Below, in pieces: positions 51,682 through 61,920 of a stretch of DNA of 64,000 nucleotides. Source of the DNA: Blastococcus xanthinilyticus. GTDB lineage: Bacteria > Actinomycetota > Actinomycetes > Mycobacteriales > Geodermatophilaceae. How positions within the stretch are numbered: position 1 is the first letter of the stretch; every line of letters begins with the position of its first letter. The DNA is taken from assembly GCF_008124835.1 (NCBI RefSeq), contig NZ_VNHW01000009.1:1-64000 (forward strand). The letters run 5' to 3'. A program made the position numbers and the translations under genes. The notes beneath the pieces were generated by a model, which was given only the letters and a program-made list of their open reading frames with translations, did not search any database and was not told the DNA's origin.

Positions 51682-52271
51682 CTGTCGGGCAGGACCACGA
51701 CGCGGCGGTTGGGCTCCTCGCCCTCCGACTCGCTGTGCACCCCGGTGACCGAGGCGATGACGTCGTGGACGACCTTGCGCTCGAACGGGTTCATCGGGCT
51801 CAGCCGCTCGGGCTGACCGCTGGTGGAGACCCGTCGGGCGGTCTCCGCCGCCAGCGAGCTGAGGTCCGCGCGGCGCTTGGCCCGGTAGCCGCCGACGTCG
51901 AGCATCAGCCGGCTGCGGACCCCGGTCGACTGCGCGACGGCCAGACGGGTGAGCTCCTGCAGCGCCTCCAGGGTGGCGCCGTCCGGGCCGATCAGGTCGG
52001 TCAGGCGGCCGCCGACGATGGCGACCGACGCCCGATCGCCCTCGACGTCGAGGTCGATGTCGCCGTCGACGTCGAGGATGTCCAGGAGCCGCTCGAGGTA
52101 GTCACCGGCCACGTCGCCCTCGCGGACGAGCAGGTCGTCACCGGACCCACCCGCCCCACGCGCCACAGCCGGCTCGATGTCGATCGGCTCGACGACGGCG
52201 TCGTCGCTGCCGGCGTCGGCGTCGGGCAGGGCGGTCGGGTTCTCTGTCACGGGCTGCTGCGGAGCACTCAC
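51678..52271 (-). CDS. jag: Jag/KhpB-type RNA-binding protein (KH and R3H domains)
   Basis: A 197-residue protein. A KH-like domain spans about 55-115 (LLDILDVDGDIDLDVEGDRA, GRLTDLIGPDGATLEALQEL). The R3H domain is near 125-190 (LMLDVGGYRAKRRADLSSLA, LSPMNPFERKVVHD). The N-terminal Jag domain is missing or replaced by an acidic stretch, as in other actinobacteria. GTG 52269-52271 has GGGAGG upstream. It lies between yidC and rsmG in the usual order. Confidence 0.94.
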   Translation of the reverse strand: MSAPQQPVTENPTALPDADAGSDDAVVEPIDIEPAVARGAGGSGDDLLVREGDVAGDYLERLLDILDVDGDIDLDVEGDRASVAIVGGRLTDLIGPDGATLEALQELTRLAVAQSTGVRSRLMLDVGGYRAKRRADLSSLAAETARRVSTSGQPERLSPMNPFERKVVHDVIASVTGVHSESEGEEPNRRVVVLPDR

Positions 52272-52359
52272 GGGTGTTCCTCCCAGGTCTGTGCGGCGGC
52301 CGGGTTGTCCCGGTGGTCGATGTGCCGGTCGGGCCGGCGGGGGAGCGGTCGGGCGGCGG

Positions 52360-53469
52360 TCAGCGGCGCTTGCGCTTGCCGCGGTTGGCCGGACCCTGGC
52401 CGGAGCCGGGCCGCGAGCCGCCACCGGCGCGCGGCACACCGTTGCCGGTGCTGCCGGGGGCCGGTCCCGAGCCGTTCGCGGAGGCGTCCGGGGTCGCGCC
52501 CTCGTCGCCTCCCGTGCTGCCGGCGGCCGTGCTCCCGGCGGCCGTGCTCCCGGTCGGCGGCGTGGCCGGCCGGCCCGGCTTCGGCCGGACCGGCTTGGCG
52601 CCGGGCTTGGGCGCGAGCGTCCGCGGGTCGACCGCCGGCTTGTCGGCGCCGGCCTTCGCCTTGGCGGCGTCGGATCCCGGCGGCGGCATCTTCTTGAGGA
52701 CGAAGAACTGCTGGCCCATCGTCCAGAGGTTGTTGGTCATCCAGTAGATGAGCACACCGATGGGGAAGATGAAGCCGGAGACGAAGAGGCTGATCGGGAC
52801 GCCGTAGAGCATCAGCTTCTGCACCATCGCGGCCTGGCCCTCGACCGGGCCGGAGCGCGCCATGATCTGCTTCTGCGTGAAGTAGGTCGTGAAGCACATG
52901 ACCACGATCAGCGCGAAGGCGACGATCCGGATGTTGGTGTAGTTGACGCCCTGGATACCCAGGATCGCCTGCTCCTTGGCGCCGCTCATGTTGAAGGACG
53001 AGGAGATCGGGGCGCCGAACAGCTGCGCGCGCGCCGCCTCGTCGGTCAGCTGGTTCGACCAGGAGTAGAGCCCCTGCTTGTCCGGGGCCAGCCGGCGCAG
53101 GACGTGGAAGAGTGACAGGAAGACCGGGATCTGCGGCAGGATCGGCAGGCAGCCGGCCAGCGGGTTGACCCCGCGCTCCTTCTGGAGCTGCTGCATCGCG
53201 ACCGCCATGCCCTGGCGGTCGCTGCCGTACTGCTTGCGCAGCTTGGCCAGCTCGGGCTGCAGCTCCTGCATGGCCCGCTGCGACTTGATCTGCTTGACGA
53301 ACAGCGGGAACAGGATCACCCGGATCGTGATCACCAGGAACACGATCGCCAGCACCCAGCTCAGCCCGCCGAGCGCCGTCTCGGGCGCCGGGTCACCGAA
53401 GAGCAGGTTCCACAGCGAGTGCCACCGGGCCATCACCCAGGAGATGGCGGTGTAGAGCCAGTCAAGCAA
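52360..53469 (-). CDS. yidC: Membrane protein insertase YidC
   Basis: A 369-residue insertase with five membrane segments. [20 protein letters not shown] near 50 contains the conserved positively charged groove region; [20 protein letters not shown] near 110 and [20 protein letters not shown] close the core. About 110 C-terminal residues are Pro/Gly/Ser-rich and end NRGKRKRR, suited to ribosome contact. The start appears to be TTG at 53467-53469 ([13 protein letters not shown]), nine bases after AGGAGG and overlapping the yidD end; no ATG or GTG is better placed. Confidence 0.94.
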   Translation of the reverse strand: MLDWLYTAISWVMARWHSLWNLLFGDPAPETALGGLSWVLAIVFLVITIRVILFPLFVKQIKSQRAMQELQPELAKLRKQYGSDRQGMAVAMQQLQKERGVNPLAGCLPILPQIPVFLSLFHVLRRLAPDKQGLYSWSNQLTDEAARAQLFGAPISSSFNMSGAKEQAILGIQGVNYTNIRIVAFALIVVMCFTTYFTQKQIMARSGPVEGQAAMVQKLMLYGVPISLFVSGFIFPIGVLIYWMTNNLWTMGQQFFVLKKMPPPGSDAAKAKAGADKPAVDPRTLAPKPGAKPVRPKPGRPATPPTGSTAAGSTAAGSTGGDEGATPDASANGSGPAPGSTGNGVPRAGGGSRPGSGQGPANRGKRKRR

Positions 53470-53869
53470 CGGAGGACTCCTCCTGCGGGGTCCGGCACCC
53501 GGCCGGACGGGCGGCCTCGCGGCCGGGGTCATCGGTCGGTGCACCCGACAGGCGCACCGCTGTGCTGGACGAGCGGGGAGGCTGCGCGGTTCCGCAAGCC
53601 TCCGCTCCGTGCCGGTCCGCCGGGGGGACGAAGTCCACGCCACCCGGGTGCCAGGGCGCGCACTTGAGCAGGCGCACCAGGGCGAGCCGGCTGCCGCGCC
53701 CGGCCCCGTGCAGGGCCACCGCCTCCGCGGCGTAGGCGCTGCAGGTCGGGTAGAACCGGCACCGCGCCGGCAGCGCCGGGCTCACCGCACGGGAGTAGAA
53801 GCCCACCGCACGGAGCAGCACCCGCGCGGCGGCCGAGCGGCGTGGCACCGCGGCCGGGTCGCCGCTCAC
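53462..53869 (-). CDS. yidD: Membrane protein insertion efficiency factor YidD
   Basis: A 135-residue Yid[21 protein letters not shown] near 26-45 and [15 protein letters not shown] near 70 are the family signatures, with three conserved Cys. The ~50-residue C-terminal tail is variable. GTG 53867-53869 overlaps the rnpA stop by 4 bases. It helps YidC-dependent insertion and sits in the invariant rnpA-yidD-yidC order. Confidence 0.94.
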   Translation of the reverse strand: MSGDPAAVPRRSAAARVLLRAVGFYSRAVSPALPARCRFYPTCSAYAAEAVALHGAGRGSRLALVRLLKCAPWHPGGVDFVPPADRHGAEACGTAQPPRSSSTAVRLSGAPTDDPGREAARPAGCRTPQEESSVA

Positions 53870-54246
53870 CGGGAGCGCACCCGGTCGCCGAGCAGCCGGT
53901 CCAGACCGGCGCTCAGATCGCGGTGCAGCACCGCGGAGTCGGCGTCCGCCGCCTCCGGCCGCGCCCGCACCACCAGATCGGCGGTCCCGGGCAGCCGGTC
54001 GAGCTCGGCTCGGACGACGGCCCGCAGCCGACGGGTCACCCGGTGGCGGACCACCGAGTTGCCCACGGCCTTGCCCACCACGAAACCGGCCCGCGCAGCC
54101 ACCGGCGACGTGTCGTCGCCGGCCGACTGCCCGGGCCGTTCGGAGAGGTAGTGCAGCACCATGGTCGGCCGCCCGGCGCGCCGGCCGGAACGGACCACCG
54201 CGGTGAACTCCGGGCGCCGGCGCAGGCGTGCCTGCGCAGGCAGCAC
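53866..54246 (-). CDS. rnpA: Ribonuclease P protein component
   Basis: A 126-residue basic RNase P protein that assists the catalytic RNA in tRNA 5' maturation. [20 protein letters not shown] lies at the N-terminus and the RNR-type motif is [17 protein letters not shown] near 59. GTG 54244-54246 follows the rpmH stop by one base. Confidence 0.95.
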   Translation of the reverse strand: MLPAQARLRRRPEFTAVVRSGRRAGRPTMVLHYLSERPGQSAGDDTSPVAARAGFVVGKAVGNSVVRHRVTRRLRAVVRAELDRLPGTADLVVRARPEAADADSAVLHRDLSAGLDRLLGDRVRSR

Positions 54247-54247
54247 G

Positions 54248-54385
54248 TCAGGCGGAGAGCTTCTCGCGGCCCTTGCGCCGACGGGTGGCGAGGATCGCCC
54301 TGCCCGCGCGGGTCCGCATCCGCAGCCGGAAGCCGTGGGTCTTGGACCGGCGGCGGTTGTTCGGCTGGAACGTGCGCTTGCTCAC
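54248..54385 (-). CDS. rpmH: 50S ribosomal protein L34
   Basis: A 45-residue L34, [20 protein letters not shown] then [20 protein letters not shown] and EKLSA. Start is GTG 54383-54385 with GGGAG upstream. First gene of the minus-strand cluster beside dnaA. Confidence 0.97.
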   Translation of the reverse strand: MSKRTFQPNNRRRSKTHGFRLRMRTRAGRAILATRRRKGREKLSA

Positions 54386-54572
54386 GAGGTACTCCCACTA
54401 CACGACATCGGCGGTGCGTCCCCGTCGGTGGACGGGCACGCGTGGGGTGACGGTGGCGGCTTCGCCGGCCGGCATCCCAGAAGCTGGCACTGCGGACGGC
54501 GACGACCGGACCCGGCCGCGCAGGCACGCTGCGGGGGCCGGGGACGGGCACACCCGTCCACAGACTCCGCCC

Positions 54573-54578
54573 AGCATA
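54573..54578 (-). promoter_or_regulatory. Probable -10 (TATGCT) of rpmH
   Basis: TATGCT on the minus strand, 188 bp upstream of the rpmH start; no clear -35 is seen. Confidence 0.4.
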
Positions 54579-54731
54579 GCCGAGGAGCGCGGGGCACCGG
54601 CGACCGGCAGCACGGCGACCCGCCATGGTGCCCGGCTCCGGGCCGGTCCGCCCCGTGGCGCGCCGGATCGGCCGCCCGCGCGGCGGCCACCTCCGGACAC
54701 GGCCGGGGGACCAGCGGGATCGCCCGCGCCG

Positions 54732-54761
54732 TTGCCCGGCTGTGGACGGGGCTGTTAGCGT
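54732..54761 (+). promoter_or_regulatory. Candidate dnaA promoter (TTGCCC-N18-TAGCGT)
   Basis: TTGCCC at 54732-54737 and TAGCGT at 54756-54761 are 18 bases apart. The resulting leader of about 310 bases includes the DnaA-box cluster. Confidence 0.4.
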
Positions 54762-54935
54762 CGCCGTCGCTCCGCGTCGGGCGTCAGGGTCACGGCGCGC
54801 GGGCCGACCCCGTCGGTCGACCGACCGCCGAGCCGTTCTCCTCGCCGCCCGATCTGGGCCGTGAGCAGCAGGAATGCTGTTCCGGCCGCAGTCCCGTGCG
54901 TGGTCGGCGCACCATCCCGCCGACCGTGCACAGCC

Positions 54936-54976
54936 TGTGGACACCGGTGTGGACCACATGCGTGCGTGTATCCACA
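54936..54976. promoter_or_regulatory. Cluster of three DnaA-box-like 9-mers upstream of dnaA
   Basis: TGTGGACAC (54936-54944), TGTGGACCA (54948-54956) and GTATCCACA (54968-54976) each differ by one base from a DnaA box (TTGTCCACA or TTATCCACA). Position suggests autoregulation of dnaA. Confidence 0.6.
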
Positions 54977-55080
54977 ACCGGGAGCCGTCCACGGTGGCCG
55001 GCGCCCCCGAGGAACCCGGCGCGGACGAGCCGGACGCACCGGGACCGGCCGCGGGGTCGACTTCGAGGAGGACGAGCGGC

Positions 55081-56841
55081 ATGGCCGACACGCCGGATCT
55101 GCCAACGGTCTGGGACCAGATCCGCGAGCGGCTGGCGACGAGTCTGTCGCCGCAGCAGAACGCCATGCTGAACCTCACTCGCCCGGTGGGCCTGGTGGAG
55201 GGGACGGCGGTGCTGGCCGCTCCCAACGAGTTCACCCAGACGGTGCTCGAGTCCCGGATGCGCCGGGTGCTCGCCCAGGCGCTGTCCGAGCAGTTCGGCC
55301 GTGACATCCACGTCGCCGTCCAGCTCGAGGACTCCCCGCCCGCGCCGCCGGCCGAGGCTCGCGACGACGAGCCGACCCGGCGCCCCTGGTCGTCGGTCGA
55401 GGCGCAGCGCGAGGAGGAGGACCGGGCCACCCGCGACCGGGCCGACGACGGGCGGAGCGCGTTCGGCGTGCGGGCCGACGTCGTCGGCACCGCCGCCCCG
55501 TGGGACCGCGACACGACCGCCGAGCGCCCCGCGCCCGCGGACTTCCCCGCCGTCCGGGAGCTGCACCCGGCCGACGGCCCGGCCCGCCCGCCGGTGGACC
55601 GCGGCGCCCCCGAGGACTGGAGCACCACCACCTGGGGCGCCGGCGCCGGCGATGCAAGTGCGCAGTCCGGCGGCCGCGACTGGGGAGGCGGCGACGAGCG
55701 CAGCGCCGACGTGCTGCCCTTCGACGTCGACGGCGCGGGGGAGCAGCGGCGTCCCGGGAGCGGGGGACGGGCCCGCCGCCCCGAGTCCGGCCGCCCCGCC
55801 GGGCTGGACCCGGGCCTGAACGCCAAGTACGTCTTCGACTCGTTCGTCATCGGCAACAGCAACCGGTTCGCCCACGCCGCGGCCGTCGCCGTCGCCGAGG
55901 CGCCGGCCCGTGCCTACAACCCGCTGTTCATCTACGGGGAGTCCGGGCTGGGCAAGACCCACCTGCTGCACGCGATCGGCCACTACGCGGCGCGGATGTT
56001 CCCCAACGTGAAGGTGCGCTACGTCAGCACCGAGGAGTTCACCAACGAGTTCATCAACCTGGTGCACTCCGGCCGGGCCGAGGACTTCCGCCGCCGCTAC
56101 CGGGACATCGACTTCCTGCTCATCGACGACATCCAGTTCCTGGAGCGCGCCGAGCGGACGCAGGAGGAGTTCTTCCACACCTTCAACACGCTGCACAACG
56201 CCAGCAAGCAGATCGTCATCACCTCCGACCGTCCGCCGAAGAAGCTGACGACGCTGGAGGACCGGCTGCGCACCCGCTTCGAGTGGGGGCTCATCACCGA
56301 CGTCCAGGCGCCCGACCTGGAGACCCGCATCGCCATCCTGCGCAAGAAGGCCTGGGGCGAGCGGCTGCAGGTGCCCGACCAGGTGCTCGAGTTCATCGCC
56401 AGCAAGGTGCAGACCAACATCCGCGAACTCGAGGGCGCGCTGATCCGGGTGACCGCGTTCGCGTCGCTCAACAAGCAGCAGGTCGACCTCCCTCTGGCCG
56501 AGCTGGTGCTCAAGGACCTGATCAGCGACGAGCAGGGGCCGCAGATCACGGCGGCGATCATCATGGCCGCCACCGCCGAGTACTTCTCCGTGACGATGGA
56601 GGAGCTGCAGGGCACCAACCGCAGCCGCACGCTGGTCAACGCCCGCCAGATCGCGATGTACCTGTGCCGGGAGCTCACCGAGCTGTCACTGCCCCGGATC
56701 GGCGCCTCTTTCGGCGGCAAGGACCACACCACCGTCATGCACGCCGTCAAGAAGATCACCAACCTCATGAGCGAGCGGCGGGCCACCTACACGCAGGTCA
56801 CCGAGCTCACCGCCCGGATCAAGAGCCGCGCCCGGCAGTAA
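55081..56841 (+). CDS. dnaA: Chromosomal replication initiator DnaA
   Basis: A 586-residue initiator ATPase. Domain I spans about 1-85 ([20 protein letters not shown]). A long Asp/Arg/Pro-rich domain II covers about 90-245, typical of actinobacteria. The AAA+ domain III begins [20 protein letters not shown], with Walker [10 protein letters not shown] at 286 and Walker [11 protein letters not shown]. Domain IV carries the DnaA signature [19 protein letters not shown] near 541, which binds DnaA boxes. ATG 55081 follows GAGGAGGACGAGCGGC. It opens plus-strand replication and repair genes running away from oriC. Confidence 0.97.
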   Translation: MADTPDLPTVWDQIRERLATSLSPQQNAMLNLTRPVGLVEGTAVLAAPNEFTQTVLESRMRRVLAQALSEQFGRDIHVAVQLEDSPPAPPAEARDDEPTRRPWSSVEAQREEEDRATRDRADDGRSAFGVRADVVGTAAPWDRDTTAERPAPADFPAVRELHPADGPARPPVDRGAPEDWSTTTWGAGAGDASAQSGGRDWGGGDERSADVLPFDVDGAGEQRRPGSGGRARRPESGRPAGLDPGLNAKYVFDSFVIGNSNRFAHAAAVAVAEAPARAYNPLFIYGESGLGKTHLLHAIGHYAARMFPNVKVRYVSTEEFTNEFINLVHSGRAEDFRRRYRDIDFLLIDDIQFLERAERTQEEFFHTFNTLHNASKQIVITSDRPPKKLTTLEDRLRTRFEWGLITDVQAPDLETRIAILRKKAWGERLQVPDQVLEFIASKVQTNIRELEGALIRVTAFASLNKQQVDLPLAELVLKDLISDEQGPQITAAIIMAATAEYFSVTMEELQGTNRSRTLVNARQIAMYLCRELTELSLPRIGASFGGKDHTTVMHAVKKITNLMSERRATYTQVTELTARIKSRARQ

Positions 56842-56858
56842 CTCTGTCGTCCTCCGGA

Positions 56859-56945
56859 CGACACCGCGGCCAGGTGCCGTCCCCAGCTGGGCTGAGCCCA
56901 TCCGTCGCGCCTGCGCGGGACCCTCCGGGCCCCACTCGGCACGAC
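56859..56945 (-). repeat. Diverged copy of the 94-bp repeat after dnaA
   Basis: In reverse orientation this segment matches the array at 22954-23366: blocks GAGTGGGGCCCGGAGGGTCC, GCGACGGA, GGGGACGGCAC and TGGCCGCGGTG occur in the same order with similar spacing. Shorter partial copies follow to about 57055. Confidence 0.8.
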
Positions 56946-57162
56946 CGTGCTCGTTCCGTCCCCCCGCTCGGATGAGCGGGCCGTCGCGCCTGCGGGCCCC
57001 ACTCGGCCGAGCCCATCCGTCGCGCCTGCGGGCCCGCTCGGCGGGACCCTGCCGTGCCGTTCCCCGCCCTGCTTCCGAGGCCCGCCGTGGTGACGGTGTG
57101 CAGGCGGGGCGGTCACCGTCCGGACACCTACCGGCCACCGCCCCGACGCGGTCGACAAGTCG

Positions 57163-57171
57163 TTGTCCACA
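57163..57171 (+). promoter_or_regulatory. Perfect DnaA box in oriC
   Basis: TTGTCCACA, exact match to the actinobacterial DnaA box. Confidence 0.75.
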
Positions 57172-57931
57172 CCTGTGTGGATCCCTGGGGACGACGGAAT
57201 CGCTGGTTCCGCGCACGATCGACCGCGCACCGATCGCACCGGACGTCGACAGATCGAGAAGTTGTCCCCAAGGATGTGCACAGGTTGGGGGAAAGTCGGC
57301 CGATCGGGGTCCGCGGATCGTGGCCCCGGCCGCTCCACCGCCGCGCCGGCCGGCGGCGCCACGGGCCGTCACCGCCCGCTGACCTGCGGGAATGCCGCCC
57401 GGAACGGTTCCGCCGGGCTGCGGGGCTCGAATGCCCTCGGCGACGCCTCCCCAGGGGCTGGGGACGACCCGGGGAGACGCAGGGGACAGGGGGTGGACCA
57501 CCGGGCGCACCGGTGCACAGCCGTCGATCTGTCCACGTGTCGACAACAGGAAGACGCTGACCACCCACAACGGGCCAACACCCCCGTTCGCGTGCTGACC
57601 TGCGAAAAGGGCCTCGATCCCCAGGTTCCACACGTGTGATGACGAGGATGAGGGAGTTCTCTCGAGAAATTCTTGAACCACACTCTGGGTGGGGACGCTC
57701 CGCTCCGAGGGCCTCAGGAAGGCCCCGGAAAGGCCATCCGGGACACGAGCGCCCAGCGGGGAAGCGGTAGGCCATCGAGGGACGGGGTTTCCCCAGAAGG
57801 CACCGCACCAGGCACGATGAGCACCGCGGCGCAGCCCTCGCGCTCTGCCGCACGACGAACGACGAGCTCCTCGCCCGTGCCGGTCACCCCGGTGCCGATC
57901 GGGCGCGGACCGAACATGGGTGGGTCGAGAG

Positions 57932-59089
57932 ATGAAGTTCCGGGTGGCACGTGAGGTGCTCGCCGACGCCGTCGCCTGGACGGCCCGCAGCCTCCCGCCG
58001 CGGCCGTCGGTACCGGTCCTGGCCGGCATCCTGCTCGAGGCCGACGGGAGCCAGCTGTCGGTCTCCGGGTTCGACTACGAGGTGTCCGCGCGCGCCGAGG
58101 TCGACGTCCAGACCACCGAGAACGGCCGGGTACTGGTGCCGGGTCGGCTGCTGGCCGAGATCACCCGGGCGCTGCCCCCGCACCCGGTGGAGCTCATCGC
58201 CGAGGGGCCGCGGCTGGCCATCGCCTGCGGCAACGCGCGGTTCAGCCTCCCCACCCTGCCGGTCGAGGACTACCCGTCCCTGCCCTCGATGCCCTCGGCC
58301 GCGGGGATCGTCGACAGCGACGTCTTCGCCGAGGCGGTCGCGCAGGTCGCCGTCGCCGCGGGGCGGGACGACACCCTCCCGATGCTGACCGGGGTCCGGC
58401 TGGAGATCGAGGACGACCAGATCACCCTCGCCGCCACCGACCGCTACCGCCTCGCCGTCCGGGAGTTCTCGTGGCGGCCGGAGACCTCCGGGCTGTCGGC
58501 GGCCGTGCTCGTGCCGGCCCGCACCCTCGCGGAGGCGGCCAAGACGCTGACCAGCGGGCCGGAGATCACCCTCTCGCTCTCCTCCGGCAGCTCCGGCGAG
58601 GGCATCCTGGGGCTCTCCGGCAAGGACCGGCAGACCACGACGCGGCTGCTCGACGCGGAGTTCGTCAAGTACCGCGCGATCATGCCCAACGAGTCGCTCG
58701 CCAACGCCACGCTGCCGGTCGGGCTGTTCACCGACGCCGCCAAGCGGGTCGCGCTCGTCGCCGAGCGGGGGACGCCGCTGCGCTGCGAGTTCACCCCCGG
58801 CCAGGTCACGCTCCGGGCCGGCGGCAGCGACGACGAGGGCCAGGCGGAGGAGCGCTGCGACGTCGACTTCGACGGCGACCCGCTGACCATCGGCTTCAAC
58901 CCGACGTTCCTGCTGGACGGGCTGGCCGCGGTGCACACCGACCGGGCCCGGATGGACTTCACCAGCCCGCTGAAGCCGGCCGTCCTCTCCGGGGTGGACG
59001 AGCCGTCGACCGACGACGAGAAGCCGGCTCCGGCCACCCGTCCGGGGAGCTACCGGTACCTGATCATGCCGGTGCGGCTGCCGGGCTGA
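57932..59089 (+). CDS. dnaN: DNA polymerase III beta sliding clamp
   Basis: A 385-residue sliding clamp with three similar domains. It begins MKFRVAREVLADAVAWTARS and contains LAGILLEADGSQLSVSGFDY, TLPMLTGVRLEIEDDQITLA near 150 and AATDRYRLAVREF, and ends YRYLIMPVRLPG, the hydrophobic-cleft terminus. I use ATG 57932 rather than GTG 57920 because MKFRV is the standard actinobacterial start. It tethers polymerases, including DinB through its QGDLF motif. Confidence 0.97.
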   Translation: MKFRVAREVLADAVAWTARSLPPRPSVPVLAGILLEADGSQLSVSGFDYEVSARAEVDVQTTENGRVLVPGRLLAEITRALPPHPVELIAEGPRLAIACGNARFSLPTLPVEDYPSLPSMPSAAGIVDSDVFAEAVAQVAVAAGRDDTLPMLTGVRLEIEDDQITLAATDRYRLAVREFSWRPETSGLSAAVLVPARTLAEAAKTLTSGPEITLSLSSGSSGEGILGLSGKDRQTTTRLLDAEFVKYRAIMPNESLANATLPVGLFTDAAKRVALVAERGTPLRCEFTPGQVTLRAGGSDDEGQAEERCDVDFDGDPLTIGFNPTFLLDGLAAVHTDRARMDFTSPLKPAVLSGVDEPSTDDEKPAPATRPGSYRYLIMPVRLPG

Positions 59090-59181
59090 CCGAGGACGAC
59101 GTCCCGGGCGCGAGAGTGCCGGGGGGCGAGCAGGATGAGTACGACACGACGACCACGACACGACGACGGAGAGGCGGGAAC

Positions 59182-60114
59182 GTGCAGCTGGGGCTGATCG
59201 GTCTGGGCAAGATGGGTGGCAACATGGCGGAGCGGGTGCGCCGCGCCGGCCACGAGGTCATCGGGTACGACCGCGCCCCGGGCAAGCGCGACGTCGACAG
59301 CCTGCCGGCGCTGGTGGAGGCACTCAGCGCCCCCCGCGTCGTGTGGGTCATGGTCCCCGCCGGCGACCCGACCAAGGCGACGGTGAAGGAGCTGGCCGAG
59401 CTGCTCAGCCCCGGTGACGTCATCGTCGACGGCGGCAACTCCAAGTACACCGACGACCAGGTGCACGACGTGCTGTGCCGCGAGAAGGGCATCGGCTACG
59501 TCGACGCCGGCGTCTCCGGCGGGGTGTGGGGCCTGGAGAACGGCTACGCGCTCATGGTCGGCGGCACCAAGGAGGACGTCGCCAAGGTGCAGCCGGTCTT
59601 CGACGCGCTCAAGCCGCCGGCCCCGGTCGACGAGTCCGGCCAGGAGATGCCCGGTGCGGGGTTCGTGCACGCCGGGCCCGTGGGCGCCGGGCACTTCAGC
59701 AAGATGGTCCACAACGGCATCGAGTACGCCCTGATGCAGGCCTACGGCGAGGGCTACGAGCTGCTCACCGCCGTCGACCTGGTCGAGGACGTGCCCGGCG
59801 TCATCGCCTCCTGGACCCAGGGCACCGTCATCCGCTCCTGGCTGCTCGACCTGCTGGTCCGGGCGCTGGAGGAGGACCCCCAGCTGGAGGCGATCACCGG
59901 CTACGCCGAGGACTCCGGCGAGGGCCGGTGGACCGTGGAGCAGGCGATCGAGAACGCCGTCCCCATGCCCACGATCGCCGCCTCCCTCTTCGCCCGGTTC
60001 TCCTCGCGGCAGGACGACTCGCCGACCATGAAGGCGGTCGCGGCACTGCGCAACCAGTTCGGCGGGCACTCGGTGCGCGCCGTCCAGGCGCAGGAGGCCG
60101 AGCGCCCCGCGTGA
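59182..60114 (+). CDS. gnd: 6-phosphogluconate dehydrogenase, decarboxylating (short form)
   Basis: A 310-residue enzyme of the short (YqeC/GntZ-like) 6PGDH group, about 160 residues shorter than the long form. NAD(P) binding is LGLIGLGKMGGNMAERVRRA at the N-terminus; DGGNSKYTDD, VDAGVSGGVWGLENGYALMV and HAGPVGAGHFSKMVHNGIEY hold the catalytic Lys and Asn. It makes ribulose 5-phosphate and reduced cofactor. GTG 59182 has GGAGAGGCGGG upstream. A gnd between dnaN and recF is normal in actinobacteria. Confidence 0.95.
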   Translation: MQLGLIGLGKMGGNMAERVRRAGHEVIGYDRAPGKRDVDSLPALVEALSAPRVVWVMVPAGDPTKATVKELAELLSPGDVIVDGGNSKYTDDQVHDVLCREKGIGYVDAGVSGGVWGLENGYALMVGGTKEDVAKVQPVFDALKPPAPVDESGQEMPGAGFVHAGPVGAGHFSKMVHNGIEYALMQAYGEGYELLTAVDLVEDVPGVIASWTQGTVIRSWLLDLLVRALEEDPQLEAITGYAEDSGEGRWTVEQAIENAVPMPTIAASLFARFSSRQDDSPTMKAVAALRNQFGGHSVRAVQAQEAERPA

Positions 60115-60135
60115 ACGCGTCGGCGAGGGCGTGAG

Positions 60136-61344
60136 GTGTACCTGAGGCACCTGCAGGTCGGGGACTTCCGGAGCTGGGAGCGGGCCGACCTGGCGCTGCC
60201 CCCGGGGCCGACGGTGTTCGTCGGCCGCAACGGCGAGGGGAAGACCAACCTGGTCGAGGCGGTGGGCTACCTCGCGACCATGAGCAGCCACCGGGTCTCC
60301 GGGGACGCCCCGCTGGTGCGGCACGGCGCCGGGCAGGCCGTGGTGCGGGCCGCCCTGCGGCGGGGTGACCGGGAGCTGCTGGTCGAGATCGAGATCAACC
60401 CGGGGAAGGCCAACCGGGTACGGGTCAACCGGGCGCCCCTGCCTCGGCCCCGGGAGCTGCTCGGCCTGGTGCGCACCGTGCTGTTCGCGCCGGAGGACCT
60501 CTCCCTGGTCCGGGGCGACCCGACCGAGCGGCGGCGTTTCCTCGACGAGCTGCTGGCGACCCGTACGCCCCGGCTGGCCGGGGTGCGCAGCGACTACGAC
60601 CGGGTCCTCAAGCAGCGCAACGCGCTGCTGAAGACCGCCCGGCTCGCCCGCGGCAAGGCGATGGAGACCCTGGACGTCTGGGACGGGCACCTCACCGACC
60701 TCGGTGGGCAGGTGCTGGCCGCGCGGCTGCGGCTGATCGCCGACCTGGCCCCGCACGTCGCGGAGTCCTACGCCGGGGTGGCCGGCGAGGGCGCCGACGT
60801 CGCGGGCCTGGGCTACAGCTCGACCGTGCCGCTGGCCGGGGACGGCGCCGCCCTGCCGCCGGACGCGCCGCTCCCGGGCGTCGAGGAGCTCACCGCAGCC
60901 ATGGCCGGGCGGATCGCCGAGCGCCGGGGCGACGAGCTGGACCGCGGCATGACGCTGGTCGGGCCGCACCGCGACGACCTCGTGCTGCACCTGGGGTCGG
61001 CGCCGGCGAAGGGGTTCGCCAGCCACGGCGAGTCCTGGTCGCTCGCGCTGGCCCTGAAGCTGGCCACCTTCGCGCTGCTGCGGGCCGAGGGCGAGGACCC
61101 GGTGCTCGTCCTGGACGACGTCTTCGCCACCCTCGACGCCCAGCGCCGCTCGGCACTGGCCGCGGTCGCCCGGTCGGCCGAGCAGACGCTGATCACCGCC
61201 GCGGTCATCGACGACGTCCCGGCCGAGCTGCGGCTGACCCGGGTGGAGGTCGGTGAGGGCGTAGCGCTCGTGGTCAAGGAATCGGTGGCCGGGGAGTCGG
61301 TGGCCGGGGACGCGGTGCCGGCCGGCACGGGCGGCCAGCCGTGA
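60136..61344 (+). CDS. recF: DNA replication and repair protein RecF
   Basis: A 402-residue SMC-like ATPase of recombinational gap repair. [20 protein letters not shown] opens the protein, Walker A is GRNGEGKTN near 35, [20 protein letters not shown] carries a conserved mid-domain, and [16 protein letters not shown] near 320 is Walker B with the signature-helix region before it. GTG 60136 is preceded by GAGGG. The last ~25 residues repeat [11 protein letters not shown]. Confidence 0.95.
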   Translation: MYLRHLQVGDFRSWERADLALPPGPTVFVGRNGEGKTNLVEAVGYLATMSSHRVSGDAPLVRHGAGQAVVRAALRRGDRELLVEIEINPGKANRVRVNRAPLPRPRELLGLVRTVLFAPEDLSLVRGDPTERRRFLDELLATRTPRLAGVRSDYDRVLKQRNALLKTARLARGKAMETLDVWDGHLTDLGGQVLAARLRLIADLAPHVAESYAGVAGEGADVAGLGYSSTVPLAGDGAALPPDAPLPGVEELTAAMAGRIAERRGDELDRGMTLVGPHRDDLVLHLGSAPAKGFASHGESWSLALALKLATFALLRAEGEDPVLVLDDVFATLDAQRRSALAAVARSAEQTLITAAVIDDVPAELRLTRVEVGEGVALVVKESVAGESVAGDAVPAGTGGQP

Positions 61345-61841
61345 GCGACGAGCGCCCGCCGCGGCCCAGCGACATCGCCCGCGCCGCGCTGGAGGCGGCC
61401 CGTGCCGCCTCGGCCGCCCGGCCGCGGCCCACCCGCCGCCGGATCGCCGGCCCGCGGCGTGCCTGGAGCGGCCCGCGCCCGGGCGCCGACGACCCGCAGC
61501 TCCTCGGCCGGCTGGTCGACTCGCTGGTCAGCCAGGAGGACTGGTCGGAGCGCACCAAGGTCGGATCGGTGTTCGGCCGCTGGTCGGTCCTCGTCGGTCC
61601 CGACATCGCGGCGCACTGCCGGCCGGAGACGCTCACCGACGGCGAGCTGCTCGTCGTCGCCGAGTCCACGGCGTGGGCCACCCAGCTGCGCCTGCTCGCC
61701 CCGACCATTCTCGGCAAGCTGCACGCCCAGGTCGGCGGGGACGTCGTGAAGCGGTTGCGCGTTATCGGACCGACGGCCCCCAGCTGGAAGAAGGGTCCGC
61801 GCTCGGTGCGCGGACGGGGGCCCCGCGACACCTACGGATGA
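61341..61841 (+). CDS. dciA: DciA family (DUF721) helicase loader
   Basis: A 166-residue protein starting at GTG 61341, overlapping the recF stop by 4 bases. The DUF721 core is [20 protein letters not shown] followed by [20 protein letters not shown], near 78-125. DciA proteins load or assist DnaB in bacteria lacking DnaC, and mycobacterial DciA is essential. The N-terminal Arg/Ala-rich third is variable. Its stop lies in a short 18-bp tandem repeat. Confidence 0.92.
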   Translation: MSDERPPRPSDIARAALEAARAASAARPRPTRRRIAGPRRAWSGPRPGADDPQLLGRLVDSLVSQEDWSERTKVGSVFGRWSVLVGPDIAAHCRPETLTDGELLVVAESTAWATQLRLLAPTILGKLHAQVGGDVVKRLRVIGPTAPSWKKGPRSVRGRGPRDTYG

Positions 61842-61885
61842 GGGCAGACCTACGGATGAGGCCAGACCCACGGATGAGGCGACGT
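61832..61885 (+). repeat. Three 18-bp near-identical tandem repeats at the dciA stop
   Basis: Copies begin at 61832, 61850 and 61868, each carrying (C/T)ACGGATGAGG. The first contains the dciA stop codon (TGA 61839-61841). Confidence 0.75.
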
Positions 61886-61920
61886 CCCGCGAGGGCACGG
61901 CGCCGGGAGGAGGGGCAGCG

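Larger units (their letters stand above)
54386..55080. other. Divergent rpmH-dnaA intergenic region
   Basis: This 695-bp stretch has no convincing gene. It carries the rpmH -10, a dnaA promoter candidate and a cluster of near-consensus DnaA boxes 105-145 bp before dnaA. A box-like TGTGGACGG (54741-54749, two mismatches) sits inside the dnaA promoter spacer. Confidence 0.7.
56842..57931. other. oriC region (dnaA-dnaN intergenic)
   Basis: This 1,090-bp stretch between dnaA and dnaN has no convincing gene. The first ~220 bp hold relatives of the 94-bp repeat. A DnaA-box field follows: a perfect TTGTCCACA at 57163-57171, single-mismatch boxes TTGTCCCCA (57262-57270) and TGTCGACAA (57538-57546), and weaker ones such as TGTGGATCC (57176-57184) and CTGTCCACG (57529-57537). 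The segment 57655-57682 is the most AT-rich part and could serve in unwinding or as a dnaN promoter. Position and boxes match actinobacterial oriC. Confidence 0.85.

Noticed and set aside
57621-57640. GGTTCCACACGTGTGATG as parS or DnaA box
   Set aside because: The centre is CACACGTGTG, not TTCCACGTGGAA, and the DnaA match has three mismatches.
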